DNA of 64,000 nucleotides. Source: an uncultured Bacteroides sp. GTDB taxonomy: Bacteria; Bacteroidota; Bacteroidia; Bacteroidales; Bacteroidaceae. Positions 24,725-33,690 of the stretch are shown piece after piece (position 1 is the stretch's first letter; each line of letters opens with the position of its first letter). A program made the translations under genes and the position numbers. The DNA is taken from NCBI GenBank assembly GCA_900552075.1, contig URYL01000001.1, positions 407,641-471,640 of the forward strand, in the 5' to 3' direction. Under the pieces are notes generated by a model, which was given only the letters and a program-made list of their open reading frames with translations, made no database searches and was not told the DNA's origin.

Positions 24725-26473
24725 TTAGTCTTTGTCTGTTCCAAACAAAAGTTTATAATCACGCTGTGCCGCCGGAACGGTCCACTCTTCCGGAATGAAC
24801 TTCCACTGGTTCAACGGCTTCGGATCCAGCACCTTGACTTCCTCAATCCGTTTCATCAAGTAATAGCGCAAATCCTTGTCGGTAGAGAAAATAATGCGCT
24901 GGGAAAGTTCTGCCTTGGGAATACCTGCACCTTTAGTCAGCAAATCACCTCCTCCGTTTCCACGGTAAGAATTGACTGCCACCTTGTATTGTTTATCCAA
25001 TTCAAAGGGTTTTCCGTCGGCCATACGTTCAATGGTAATTCTTTCGCCACGGGGTTTGGTCACATCCACCGTATAAATAATGCCTGCCGCAGAATCAAAG
25101 TTGAAGCTGGGGTTACGGAAACGTCCGAAGCCATTGTCTTTCTCGTTTAACAGCAACAAATGGTCATCGGCCGATTTCATCTGGTTCACCCAGAGGTCGT
25201 ACGACATTTCCAAAAAGTTCTTCACCTCTTTTCCAGAAAGCAGCATAGTATAAAGCATATTTTCAAACTTGTACAAGTTGAACATATCGCTCACACAAAT
25301 ATCACCTTCCTTGATTTCCGCATAAGCCGACAGCGGAGCACAGAAAGAAATATCGGCCCCGGTAATATCCAGCTGCAACTGATGAATCAGGTCGATAAAG
25401 GCAGAAGGACCAAAAAAGGCCTCCTTCGAAGAAATGGTATGTTCCATCCGTCCGATTTTCCGTGAAACAAAATTCAAGGTAGTCTCATACTGCTTCTGGA
25501 ATGTATTCATGAAATCCGAGTCTACGGCATAGTCATCCATATGGACCAGCTTGCCCTCTACCTGCTTGGAAACCACTTTCCCATTCTGTTTCTTTACCGT
25601 AAAAGTAACCTCCGAAACCACTTTGGCGGTATTGGCCGGGTCTACCAACAGCACAGAATCACCTTTCACATTGGCCACTCTTTCATTCCAGCGCGTATGG
25701 TCGTGTCCCATAAATATCACATCAAATCCCGGCACGTTTTTAGCCACTTCAGCCGATTCGTTTTCAATGGCATTGTCCAAGCGGTTTCCTTCCGGCCCTG
25801 CATGGAACAAACCAATCAAAATGTCCGGATGTTCCTTTTCCTGGATTTCCTTTACCCATTTTTCCGCACAAGCCCTCATGCTTTCAAAACGCAACCCGCT
25901 CCACAGCTGTTCGGGCAGCCAGGAGGGTATGGCCGGAGTAATCATGCCGAGAATAGCAATCTTCACCCCGTCACGTTCCATCACCTCGTATGGTTTCAGG
26001 TACGGACGTTCCGTCTTGACATCGATAATGTTGGCTCCCAACACCGGAAACTCACACTGCCTCACCCAACGGTCGTACACTGCATGCCCGGTTTCCACAT
26101 CGTGGTTACCCATGTTGCCCACATCGTAACGCATATAGTTCAACATGGCAGCACATACATGCACCGAGGTAGTATCCATATAATTATAGTAATAAGCCAC
26201 CGGCTGCCCCTGAAGGATGTCTCCATTGTCCATCAAGATAACATTCTGCCCATATTTCTCCCGTTGTTCCTTCACATACGAAGAAACACGGGCCAGGCTG
26301 CCTTTCATCTGCTTATTCTGGATAAAATTATACGGGAAATAACAACCATGCACATCGCTGGTTTCCATAAACTTCAGTGTCACAGTCTCACTGTCGGCTG
26401 CACGTAACTGCATGTGACTCATGCCCCACAAAGTGATCAGGCTAATAATAAAATAGATTGGTCTAGTCTTCAT
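24725..26473 (-). CDS. 5'-nucleotidase / 2',3'-cyclic phosphodiesterase family metallophosphatase
   Basis: About 582 residues from ATG 26473 (ATG 26485 is the alternative). A signal peptide MKTRPIYFIISLITLWG...LRAADS leads to a calcineurin-like metallophosphatase domain: METSDVHGCYFP, DNGDILQGQP, NMGNHDVETGH and MGHDHTRW carry the expected Asp, Asn and His metal ligands. The second half, SSKEAFFGPSAFIDLIHQLQLD...NSYRGNGGGDLLTKG, is the 5'-nucleotidase C-terminal substrate domain, so the full two-domain UshA-type architecture is present. It acts in the periplasm or at the surface on nucleotides. It is the first gene of an operon with the His-rich protein and the TonB receptor. Promoter box at 26501-26508. 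Confidence 0.9.
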   Translation of the reverse strand: MKTRPIYFIISLITLWGMSHMQLRAADSETVTLKFMETSDVHGCYFPYNFIQNKQMKGSLARVSSYVKEQREKYGQNVILMDNGDILQGQPVAYYYNYMDTTSVHVCAAMLNYMRYDVGNMGNHDVETGHAVYDRWVRQCEFPVLGANIIDVKTERPYLKPYEVMERDGVKIAILGMITPAIPSWLPEQLWSGLRFESMRACAEKWVKEIQEKEHPDILIGLFHAGPEGNRLDNAIENESAEVAKNVPGFDVIFMGHDHTRWNERVANVKGDSVLLVDPANTAKVVSEVTFTVKKQNGKVVSKQVEGKLVHMDDYAVDSDFMNTFQKQYETTLNFVSRKIGRMEHTISSKEAFFGPSAFIDLIHQLQLDITGADISFCAPLSAYAEIKEGDICVSDMFNLYKFENMLYTMLLSGKEVKNFLEMSYDLWVNQMKSADDHLLLLNEKDNGFGRFRNPSFNFDSAAGIIYTVDVTKPRGERITIERMADGKPFELDKQYKVAVNSYRGNGGGDLLTKGAGIPKAELSQRIIFSTDKDLRYYLMKRIEEVKVLDPKPLNQWKFIPEEWTVPAAQRDYKLLFGTDKD

Positions 26474-26500
26474 TTTATCTGACATTGGTCATAATTGTGG

Positions 26501-26508
26501 CAAAGATA
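26501..26508 (-). promoter_or_regulatory. -7 box for the phosphatase/His-rich/TonB operon
   Basis: TATCTTTG on the minus strand, fitting TAnnTTTG. Transcription start near 26495 leaves a very short leader for an ATG at 26485 and favours the ATG at 26473. Confidence 0.55.
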
Positions 26509-26597
26509 CAAGAAGTTCCCGATATTCCACCAGAATACTTCCTAAAATACTAAAAACGAAAGCCTATTCCGCACTACTATTTTTCCTATTTTTTCAC

Positions 26598-26605
26598 TAC
26601 TTTTG
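26598..26605 (+). promoter_or_regulatory. -7 box for tex
   Basis: TACTTTTG, 28 bp before the ATG at 26634. It fits TAnnTTTG; -33 element weak. Confidence 0.5.
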
Positions 26606-26633
26606 CAACCAATATAACTCAACCACATTTTAC

Positions 26634-28772
26634 ATGGAAGATTTCAGCCGGATGATTGCCGCCGAATTAAAACTGCCGGAACATCGCATTGCCAACACAC
26701 TCAAACTGCTCCAAGGGGGAGCCACTATTCCTTTCATCAGCCGCTACCGCAAAGAAGCGACCGGCGGACTGGATGAAGTACAGATAGGAGACATTCAGAC
26801 ACGGTATGAAAAGCTGTGCGAACTGTCCAAGCGAAAAGAGACTATCCTTTCCACCATCGAAGAACAGGGCAAACTGACACCGGAACTGAAAGCCCGCATC
26901 ACCGCCTGCTGGAATACCACTGAACTGGAGGACATCTACCTACCCTTCAAACCCAAACGAAAGACCAGAGCCGAGGCCGCACGTGCCAAAGGGCTGGAAC
27001 CGCTGGCTCTGCTGCTGATGACGCAGAAAGAAAACAACCTCAGCACCAAAGTGCGTGCTTTTGTGAAAGGTGACGTAAAAGATGAAGAAGACGCCCTGAA
27101 AGGGGCCCGCGACATTCTGGCCGAACAAGTCAGCGAAGACGAACGTTCACGCCACCTGATGCGCAACCAATTCCAACGGCAGGCCCTTATCCAAGCCAAA
27201 GTAGTAAAAGGAAAAGAATCGGAGGAAGCCTCTGCCAAATACCGTGACTATTTTGATTTCAGCGAACCACTCAAGAAATGCTCTTCCCACCGCCTGCTGG
27301 CGCTCCGCCGAGGAGAAGCGGAAGGCGTGTTGAAAGTTTCCATTTTTCCGGAAGACGAAGAAAGCTGTAACGATCGCTTGCAAAGACTGTTCGTCCGAGC
27401 AAACAATGAGTGTGGACGTCAAGTAGAAGAAGCGGTGTCCGATGCCTATAAGCGCTTGTTGAAACCTTCCATTGAAACGGAATTTGCGGCACTCAGCAAG
27501 GAAAAAGCCGACGAAGAAGCCATTCGCGTATTTACCGAAAATCTCCGTCAGTTGCTGCTCGCTCCCCCGTTGGGACAAAAACGGGTCATGGGCATCGACC
27601 CTGGATTCCGTACGGGGTGCAAAGTGGTCTGTCTGGATGCACAAGGCACTCTTCTGCACAACGAGGCCATTTATCCTCATCCCCCGAAATCAGAATATGC
27701 CCAGGCTGCACGCAAACTCGTGAAGCTGGTGGAACAATATAAAATTGAGGCTATCGCCATCGGAAACGGTACAGCCAGTCGCGAAACGGAACAATTCGTT
27801 ACCAGCCAGCGCTACGACCGGGAAGTACAGGTATTCGTGGTCAGCGAAGACGGAGCCTCCATTTATTCCGCTTCCAAAACGGCCCGCGAAGAATTTCCGG
27901 ACTACGATGTCACAGTCCGTGGCGCCGTTTCCATCGGCCGCCGTCTGATGGACCCGCTGGCCGAACTGGTCAAGATTGATGCCAAGTCCATCGGGGTAGG
28001 CCAATATCAGCACGATGTAGACCAGACCAAGCTGAAAGCGGCCCTCGACCAGACGGTGGAAAGCTGCGTCAACCTGGTGGGGGTGAATGTCAATACGGCC
28101 AGCAAGCACCTGCTGACGTACGTATCTGGCCTGGGTCCGACCCTGGCACAGAACATCGTAGACTACCGTACGGAGAACGGTCCGTTCGAATCCCGCCGAC
28201 AACTGCTCAAGGTACCAAGAATGGGAGCCAAAGCCTACGAACAGTGCGCCGGATTTCTCCGTATTCCACAGGCCAAGAACCCTTTAGACAATTCGGCGGT
28301 ACATCCCGAAAGCTACCCCATCGTGGAACAGATGGCCAAGGATTTGCATTGCAGCGTAAACGACTTGATTAAAGACAAGGAACTGCGCAGCAAGATTGAC
28401 TTGAAAAAATACATTACCGATACCGTGGGACTTCCTACCCTGACCGACATTCTTCAGGAACTGGACAAACCCGGAAGAGACCCGCGCCAGAAAATCCAAG
28501 TATTTGAATTCGACAAGAATGTACGTACGCTGGACGATTTGCAGGAAGGCATGGAACTGCCTGGCATCGTGACCAACATCACCAACTTCGGCTGTTTTGT
28601 GGACATCGGCATCAAGGAAAACGGGTTGGTACACATTTCCCAACTGGCCGACCGCTTTGTCAGCGATCCGACCGAAGTGGTACGTATCCACCAGCACGTA
28701 CGGGTAAAAGTGCTGAGCATCGACCACGAACGGAAACGCATCCAGCTCACCATGAAAGGATTAAACCAATAA
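26634..28772 (+). CDS. tex: Tex-family transcription accessory / RNA-binding protein
   Basis: 712 residues. The N-terminus ATIPFISRYRKEATGGLDEVQIGDI is the Tex signature. A YqgF/RNase H-like domain follows at about 320-450 (RVMGIDPGFRTGCKVVCLD, AIAIGNGTASRETEQFV), then helix-hairpin-helix segments (VNTASKHLLTYVSGLGPTLAQNIVDYR) and a C-terminal S1 domain (GIVTNITNFGCFVDIGIKENGLVHISQLAD). Tex binds nucleic acid and influences transcription and expression. It is followed 12 bp later by nudC on the same strand and probably shares a transcript with nudC and the penicillin-binding protein. Confidence 0.95.
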   Translation: MEDFSRMIAAELKLPEHRIANTLKLLQGGATIPFISRYRKEATGGLDEVQIGDIQTRYEKLCELSKRKETILSTIEEQGKLTPELKARITACWNTTELEDIYLPFKPKRKTRAEAARAKGLEPLALLLMTQKENNLSTKVRAFVKGDVKDEEDALKGARDILAEQVSEDERSRHLMRNQFQRQALIQAKVVKGKESEEASAKYRDYFDFSEPLKKCSSHRLLALRRGEAEGVLKVSIFPEDEESCNDRLQRLFVRANNECGRQVEEAVSDAYKRLLKPSIETEFAALSKEKADEEAIRVFTENLRQLLLAPPLGQKRVMGIDPGFRTGCKVVCLDAQGTLLHNEAIYPHPPKSEYAQAARKLVKLVEQYKIEAIAIGNGTASRETEQFVTSQRYDREVQVFVVSEDGASIYSASKTAREEFPDYDVTVRGAVSIGRRLMDPLAELVKIDAKSIGVGQYQHDVDQTKLKAALDQTVESCVNLVGVNVNTASKHLLTYVSGLGPTLAQNIVDYRTENGPFESRRQLLKVPRMGAKAYEQCAGFLRIPQAKNPLDNSAVHPESYPIVEQMAKDLHCSVNDLIKDKELRSKIDLKKYITDTVGLPTLTDILQELDKPGRDPRQKIQVFEFDKNVRTLDDLQEGMELPGIVTNITNFGCFVDIGIKENGLVHISQLADRFVSDPTEVVRIHQHVRVKVLSIDHERKRIQLTMKGLNQ

Positions 28773-28784
28773 GTACACACCAAC

Positions 28785-29582
28785 ATGAAACAAGATACAA
28801 AAGAACTGTGCGGCTGGTTCATCTTCTGCCAAGGCCAGCAACTCTTGGTTGTAAAGGAAGGTGACCAATTTCACATACCCTATGCCACAGAGCCACCGGT
28901 AAAAGTTCCTGCCGATGCAACGATACATACCATCGGACAAATCCAGGGACACCCGGCCAAAGCCTACGCCCTCCGCCTTGAGGAGCTGAGCGGAAAGGAG
29001 GATGCTTTCATCCCAACCGATTTGCGGGCTTCTTACGATATTCTCCCGCTGAAAGAATACCAGTGTGCCGGAAAAGCTTCCCAAATACTGACATGGGACA
29101 AGCAAAGCCGTTTCTGTCCGGCCTGTGGTACCCCCACCGAACAGACAGGTCCCATCACCAAACGCTGCCCTCACTGCGGACTGGAGATTTATCCACGTAT
29201 CTCTCCGGCTGTCATCGTACTCATCAAAAAAGGCGACAGCATCCTGCTGGTGCACGCCCGCAATTTCCGGGGAACCTTCAAAGGGCTGGTAGCCGGTTTC
29301 CTGGAACCCGGGGAAACCTTGGAGGAATGCGTTCGCCGCGAAGTGATGGAAGAAACCGGTATCCGCATCAAAAAACTGACCTATTTCGGCAGCCAGCCCT
29401 GGCCTTACCCCAGCGGCATCATGGTGGGCTATTATGCAGAATATGAAAGCGGCACCATAAAGCTGCAGGACGAAGAATTAAGCGCAGGCGACTTTTACAG
29501 TCGTGACTACCTGCCGGAAATACCTAAAAAACTGAGCATTGCCCGAAAACTGATTGACGCATGGTTAAACAACGAAATATGA
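28785..29582 (+). CDS. nudC: NAD(+) diphosphatase (NADH pyrophosphatase)
   Basis: 265 residues. A zinc ribbon uses Cys111, Cys114, Cys128 and Cys131. The Nudix box is GFLEPGETLEECVRREVMEE followed by TG (about 171-193), and the NADH-specific motif SQPWPYPSG follows at about 203-211, all hallmarks of NudC. The enzyme hydrolyses NAD(H) and can remove NAD caps from RNA. Its stop overlaps the start of the penicillin-binding protein gene as ATGA, suggesting coupled translation. Confidence 0.93.
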   Translation: MKQDTKELCGWFIFCQGQQLLVVKEGDQFHIPYATEPPVKVPADATIHTIGQIQGHPAKAYALRLEELSGKEDAFIPTDLRASYDILPLKEYQCAGKASQILTWDKQSRFCPACGTPTEQTGPITKRCPHCGLEIYPRISPAVIVLIKKGDSILLVHARNFRGTFKGLVAGFLEPGETLEECVRREVMEETGIRIKKLTYFGSQPWPYPSGIMVGYYAEYESGTIKLQDEELSAGDFYSRDYLPEIPKKLSIARKLIDAWLNNEI

Positions 29583-31981
29583 AAAGATACATCCTTTACC
29601 TTACTCAATTCTTACGAAAAACGTTCCGCCGTCTGCTCAAGGCGGGAAAACAAGCCATCCAATGGTATGTACGTACTTTCCGTAAATTGCCGTGGTATGG
29701 ACGTACCGGCATGGCCATCCTGACAGGTATCTGCTCGCTGATTGTGCTGCTGATTATGATTGACCTCAACTTCCTGTGGCTGTTCGGAAAATCACCGAGC
29801 ATGTTCAACATCAAGGAACCGATACAACACATCGCTTCCGAAATTTACAGTGCCGACGGGAAACTGATTGGAAAGTTCTATTCCGAAAACCGTACGCCGG
29901 TGGAATATAAGGACATTTCTCCCATCCTCATCAAGACATTGGTCTATACGGAAGACGAACGTTTCTACAAGCATTTCGGTATTGACTTTGAAGGTGTTTT
30001 CGCTGCTGCAAAAGACTACGTGGCACACGGAGATGCCCGGGGAGCCAGCACCATCACCCAACAGCTGGTGAAAAACTTGTTTAAAGTCCGTTCACAGTAC
30101 TCCACCGGGGTGTTAGGCTATATTCCCGGAGTAAAACTGCTTATCATGAAGGCAAAGGAATGGGTGACTGCCGTCAAGATTGAGATGCTGTACAGCAAGG
30201 AAGACATTCTGACCATGTACTTCAATACCGTGGACTTCGGGAGCAATGCATTCGGCATCAAAACGGCCTGCCATACCTATTTTAATACGACTCCCGACAA
30301 GGTGACCGTAGAACAGGCAGCCACCCTGATTGGATTGCTGAAAGCCACTACCTACTACAATCCGCGCATAAACCCGAAAAACAGTCTTTCACGCCGGAAT
30401 GTGGTGTTAGGAAAACTGTACGAGCACCATTTCCTGAACAAACATCAGTTAGATTCTATCCGAAAGCTTCCTACAATTCTGAAATTCCGACAGGAGAGCT
30501 ACAATACCGGACTGGCTCTCTACTTCCGCGAAGCCGTGGCCAACAACCTGAAAGACTGGTGTAAAGAAAACCACATTGACTTGTATGGAGACGGATTGAA
30601 AATCTATACCACCATCGACAGCCGGATGCAACGCTATGCAGAAGGGGCCGTCGACCGGCAGATGCAGGAAGTACAAAAAAAATTCGATGCCCACTGGGGC
30701 ACACAGGCTCCCTGGAGAGACCGAAACGGAGAAGAAATTCCTCACTTCATCGAAGATTTGGTCGAAAAGACGCCAGTCTACCAGTATCTGTCGCACAAAT
30801 ACGGCAGTCAGACCGACTCCATCACTTATTACCTGAACCAGCCTCATCGCTGCAAGGTGTTCGACTACCAACTGGGGCAAAAGGATACCACCTTCAGCAC
30901 CATGGACTCTATCCGCTATATGGAACGCTTCATGCACTGCGGTTTCGTGGCCATTGCTCCCCACACCGGAGAGGTAAAGGCCTGGGTGGGCGACATCAAC
31001 TTCCAGTCATGGAAATACGACAAGGTATTGTCCAAACGCCAGCCGGGCTCTACCTTCAAACTCTTTGTCTACGCGGAAGCCATGAACCAGGGATTATCCC
31101 CCTGTGATTTGCGGGTGGATGAAAATATTCCTTGGGAAGTGGAAGAGAATGGTGAAAAGAAACTTTGGATGCCGCACAATGCCAACGGAGGGGCCACACT
31201 CGACACCATGTCCCTGAAAATGGCCTTTGCCCAATCGGTCAACACCATTGCAGCCAACGTGGCCCATGAGGTAGGTATCCATCAAATAGCCACCACTGCC
31301 CATAAAATGGGTATCCGTACCCCACTGGAAGAAACACCGGCTCTGAGTCTGGGCGCTTCCGATGTTTCCTTGCTGGAACTCGTTTCGGCTTACGGCACAG
31401 TGGTCAATGACGGAGAAGCCATCCGCCCCATACTCATCACCCGGGTGGAGGACAAAGACGGACACGTCATTTATGAAGAAGAACCAGAAAAGACACAGGC
31501 CATCCCCTATGCCAGCGCCTACCTCATGCAACAGATGCTGAGAGGGGGACTGACTTGTCCGAGAGGTACCTCACAGGCACTCTGGCGCTTCCGCATCTTT
31601 GACAAAGGTACCGAATTCGGCGGAAAGACCGGAACTTCGTCCAACCACTCCGATGCCTGGTTCGTGGGTGTCAGCCCCAATCTGGTGGGAGGCGCCTGGG
31701 TAGGCGGAGAATACCGCAGCATCCATTTCCGCACAGGCGAACTGGGGCAAGGCAGCCGTACAGCCCTTCCGGTGTTCGGCTATTTCATGGAAAAAGTACT
31801 GGCCGACCCCAAGCTGGCTCCGCTCTATGTGGCGAAGTTCCCGCAACCAAAGGAAAAACTGGACCGCTCATGGGACTGCAACGATTATTATCCGCATTAC
31901 AGTGACAGCGATTCCATCTACATGGCTTTGGGAGACTCCCTCCGGTTCGAAGGCGAGGAGGATTTTCCACAAATTAAATAA
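29579..31981 (+). CDS. Class A penicillin-binding protein (PBP1A-type, bifunctional)
   Basis: 800 residues from ATG 29579. One membrane anchor at about 44-62 is followed by the GT51 glycosyltransferase domain: EDERFYKHFGIDFEGV with catalytic Glu125, and GASTITQQLVKNLF. The transpeptidase domain has SxxK at Ser491-Lys494 (PGSTFK), SVN at 552-554 and KTGT at 682-685. It polymerises and cross-links peptidoglycan in the periplasm. Start overlaps the nudC stop. Palindrome array B begins 34 bp after its stop codon. Confidence 0.94.
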   Translation: MKRYILYLTQFLRKTFRRLLKAGKQAIQWYVRTFRKLPWYGRTGMAILTGICSLIVLLIMIDLNFLWLFGKSPSMFNIKEPIQHIASEIYSADGKLIGKFYSENRTPVEYKDISPILIKTLVYTEDERFYKHFGIDFEGVFAAAKDYVAHGDARGASTITQQLVKNLFKVRSQYSTGVLGYIPGVKLLIMKAKEWVTAVKIEMLYSKEDILTMYFNTVDFGSNAFGIKTACHTYFNTTPDKVTVEQAATLIGLLKATTYYNPRINPKNSLSRRNVVLGKLYEHHFLNKHQLDSIRKLPTILKFRQESYNTGLALYFREAVANNLKDWCKENHIDLYGDGLKIYTTIDSRMQRYAEGAVDRQMQEVQKKFDAHWGTQAPWRDRNGEEIPHFIEDLVEKTPVYQYLSHKYGSQTDSITYYLNQPHRCKVFDYQLGQKDTTFSTMDSIRYMERFMHCGFVAIAPHTGEVKAWVGDINFQSWKYDKVLSKRQPGSTFKLFVYAEAMNQGLSPCDLRVDENIPWEVEENGEKKLWMPHNANGGATLDTMSLKMAFAQSVNTIAANVAHEVGIHQIATTAHKMGIRTPLEETPALSLGASDVSLLELVSAYGTVVNDGEAIRPILITRVEDKDGHVIYEEEPEKTQAIPYASAYLMQQMLRGGLTCPRGTSQALWRFRIFDKGTEFGGKTGTSSNHSDAWFVGVSPNLVGGAWVGGEYRSIHFRTGELGQGSRTALPVFGYFMEKVLADPKLAPLYVAKFPQPKEKLDRSWDCNDYYPHYSDSDSIYMALGDSLRFEGEEDFPQIK

Positions 31982-32015
31982 ATCACTGTTTATCAACATG
32001 TTGAAAGTTCCCCAA

Positions 32016-32141
32016 AAACGCAAGTGCGTTTCAAGGAAAACGCTTTGACGTTTGAGACAAAACGCAAGGACGTTTTACCTGAAACGCACTTGCGTTTTGG
32101 TTCAAACGTACTTGTGTTTCAGTCCAAACGCACTTGCGTTT
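32016..32141. repeat. 22-bp-period palindrome array B (6 units)
   Basis: Six 16-bp units begin at 32016, 32038, 32060, 32082, 32104 and 32126, every interval exactly 22 bp. Each is AAACG-N6-CGTTT or a near variant. Centres are CAAGTG, CTTTGA, CAAGGA, CACTTG, TACTTG and CACTTG, so the last three are in the reverse orientation of the CAAG type. Spacers of 6 bp differ, except TGGTTC, which is also present in array A. The array fills the 307-bp gap between the PBP gene and pgk apart from the pgk promoter and leader. Confidence 0.92.
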
Positions 32142-32214
32142 TTTAACGACCTTCAAAACAGCCTTTAAGTATGCAAAAATCTACCCCTTATTCTTTCTTT
32201 TTTATTTTTTTTCT

Positions 32215-32222
32215 TACCTTTG
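32215..32222 (+). promoter_or_regulatory. -7 box of the pgk promoter
   Basis: TACCTTTG fits TAnnTTTG; the -33 region is T-rich. It leaves a leader of about 60 nt before the ATG. Confidence 0.55.
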
Positions 32223-32288
32223 CGGTGCATCCTTCCGAGGGATGTCTGTAGCAACAGAAACACTTTAAACATAAAAATATTAGAGATT

Positions 32289-33545
32289 ATGATGACTATT
32301 GACAAATTCAACTTTGCCGGCAAAAAGGCAATCGTTCGTGTGGACTTCAATGTACCTTTGAACGAAGAAGGTAAAATTACTGACGATACTCGTATCCGTG
32401 GTGCACTGCCTACTTTGAAAAAAATCTTGGCAGACGGTGGTGCTTTGATTATCATGTCACACATGGGTAAACCCAAAGGCAAAGTAAACGCTAAATATTC
32501 TTTGAGCCAGATTGTAGACGCTGTAGCTGCTGCACTGGGTACTCCGGTAAAATTTGCTCCGGACTGCGCAAAAGCTCAGGACGCTGCTGCTGCCTTGAAA
32601 CCGGGTGAAGTATTGTTGCTGGAAAACCTGCGTTTCTATCCTGAAGAAGAAGGCAAACCGGTAGGTATCGAAAAAGAAGATCCTGCATACGAAGATGCAA
32701 AGAAAGAAATGAAAGCTCGTCAGAAAGAATTCGCCAAGACTTTGGCTTCTTACGCTGACTGCTACGTAATGGATGCATTCGGTACTGCTCACCGTAAACA
32801 CGCTTCTACAGCTGTAATCGCTGACTACTTCGATGCAGACCACAAGATGCTGGGCTATCTGATGGAAAAAGAAGTAAAAGCTGTTGACAACGTATTGAAA
32901 GACATCAAACGTCCGTTCACTGCCATCATGGGTGGTTCTAAAGTTTCTACTAAGATCGGTATCATCGAAAACTTGATGGACAAGGTAGACAACCTGATTC
33001 TGTGCGGTGGTATGGCATTCACTTTCGCTAAAGCTCAGGGTGGTCACATCGGTAACTCACTGGTAGAAGATGACAAACTGGATCTGGCTTTGGACATCAT
33101 CGCTAAAGCTAAAGCTAAAGGTGTAAACTTGGTATTAGGTTGCGACTGCATCGCTGCCGACAAGTTCGCTAACGACGCCAACACTCAGGTTTGCGACGAC
33201 AAGAACATTCCTGACGGATGGATGGGTCTGGATGCAGGTCCTAAGACTCGCGAAGAATTCAAACAGGCCATCAAGGGTGCTAAGACTATCCTGTGGAACG
33301 GTCCTGCCGGTGTATTCGAATTCGACAACTTCGCCGGTGGTTCTAAGGCTATCGCTGAAGCAATCGCTGAAGCAACTAAAGAAGGTGCCTTCTCACTGAT
33401 TGGTGGTGGTGACTCTGTAGCTTGCATCAACAAGTTCGGTATGGCTGACCAAGTATCTTACATCTCAACTGGTGGTGGTGCTTTGCTGGAAGCTATCGAA
33501 GGTAAAGTTCTTCCGGGTATCGCTGCAATCCGCGGTGACAAATAA
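32289..33545 (+). CDS. pgk: Phosphoglycerate kinase
   Basis: 418 residues from ATG 32289. The signature KKAIVRVDFNVPLNEEG near the N-terminus, DTRIRGALPTLKKIL, IIMSHMGKPKGK, and the nucleotide-binding GGDSVACIN and STGGGALLEAIEGKVLPGI are all present. It converts 1,3-bisphosphoglycerate and ADP to 3-phosphoglycerate and ATP in glycolysis. Codon use is that of a highly expressed gene. Single-gene unit with promoter and a perfect terminator. Confidence 0.97.
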   Translation: MMTIDKFNFAGKKAIVRVDFNVPLNEEGKITDDTRIRGALPTLKKILADGGALIIMSHMGKPKGKVNAKYSLSQIVDAVAAALGTPVKFAPDCAKAQDAAAALKPGEVLLLENLRFYPEEEGKPVGIEKEDPAYEDAKKEMKARQKEFAKTLASYADCYVMDAFGTAHRKHASTAVIADYFDADHKMLGYLMEKEVKAVDNVLKDIKRPFTAIMGGSKVSTKIGIIENLMDKVDNLILCGGMAFTFAKAQGGHIGNSLVEDDKLDLALDIIAKAKAKGVNLVLGCDCIAADKFANDANTQVCDDKNIPDGWMGLDAGPKTREEFKQAIKGAKTILWNGPAGVFEFDNFAGGSKAIAEAIAEATKEGAFSLIGGGDSVACINKFGMADQVSYISTGGGALLEAIEGKVLPGIAAIRGDK

Positions 33546-33572
33546 GATTGTTTCTTATAAACAATAAATACC

Positions 33573-33606
33573 AAAAAGGCATGGCTGTACAAGCCATGCC
33601 TTTTTT
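33573..33606 (+). terminator. pgk terminator
   Basis: AAAAAGGCATGGCT (33573-33586) pairs perfectly with AGCCATGCCTTTTT (33592-33605) around a 5-nt loop, with a T run. Confidence 0.92.
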
Positions 33607-33636
33607 ATTTTCCCTCAATGAAAGCCCCTGTATTAT

Positions 33637-33667
33637 TTTGATAAGAAATTGTTTTTTACGAAATTTG
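33637..33667 (+). promoter_or_regulatory. Putative promoter of the hybrid two-component sensor gene
   Basis: TTTG at 33637-33640 and GAAATTTG at 33660-33667 are 19 bp apart; the -7 element deviates from TAnnTTTG at one position. Confidence 0.45.
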
Positions 33668-33690
33668 CCCCCACACCCAACAAAAATATT

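Noticed and set aside
29561..29578. Earlier start (29561) for the penicillin-binding protein
   Set aside because: It lies inside nudC; ATG 29579 gives the common ATGA stop/start overlap.
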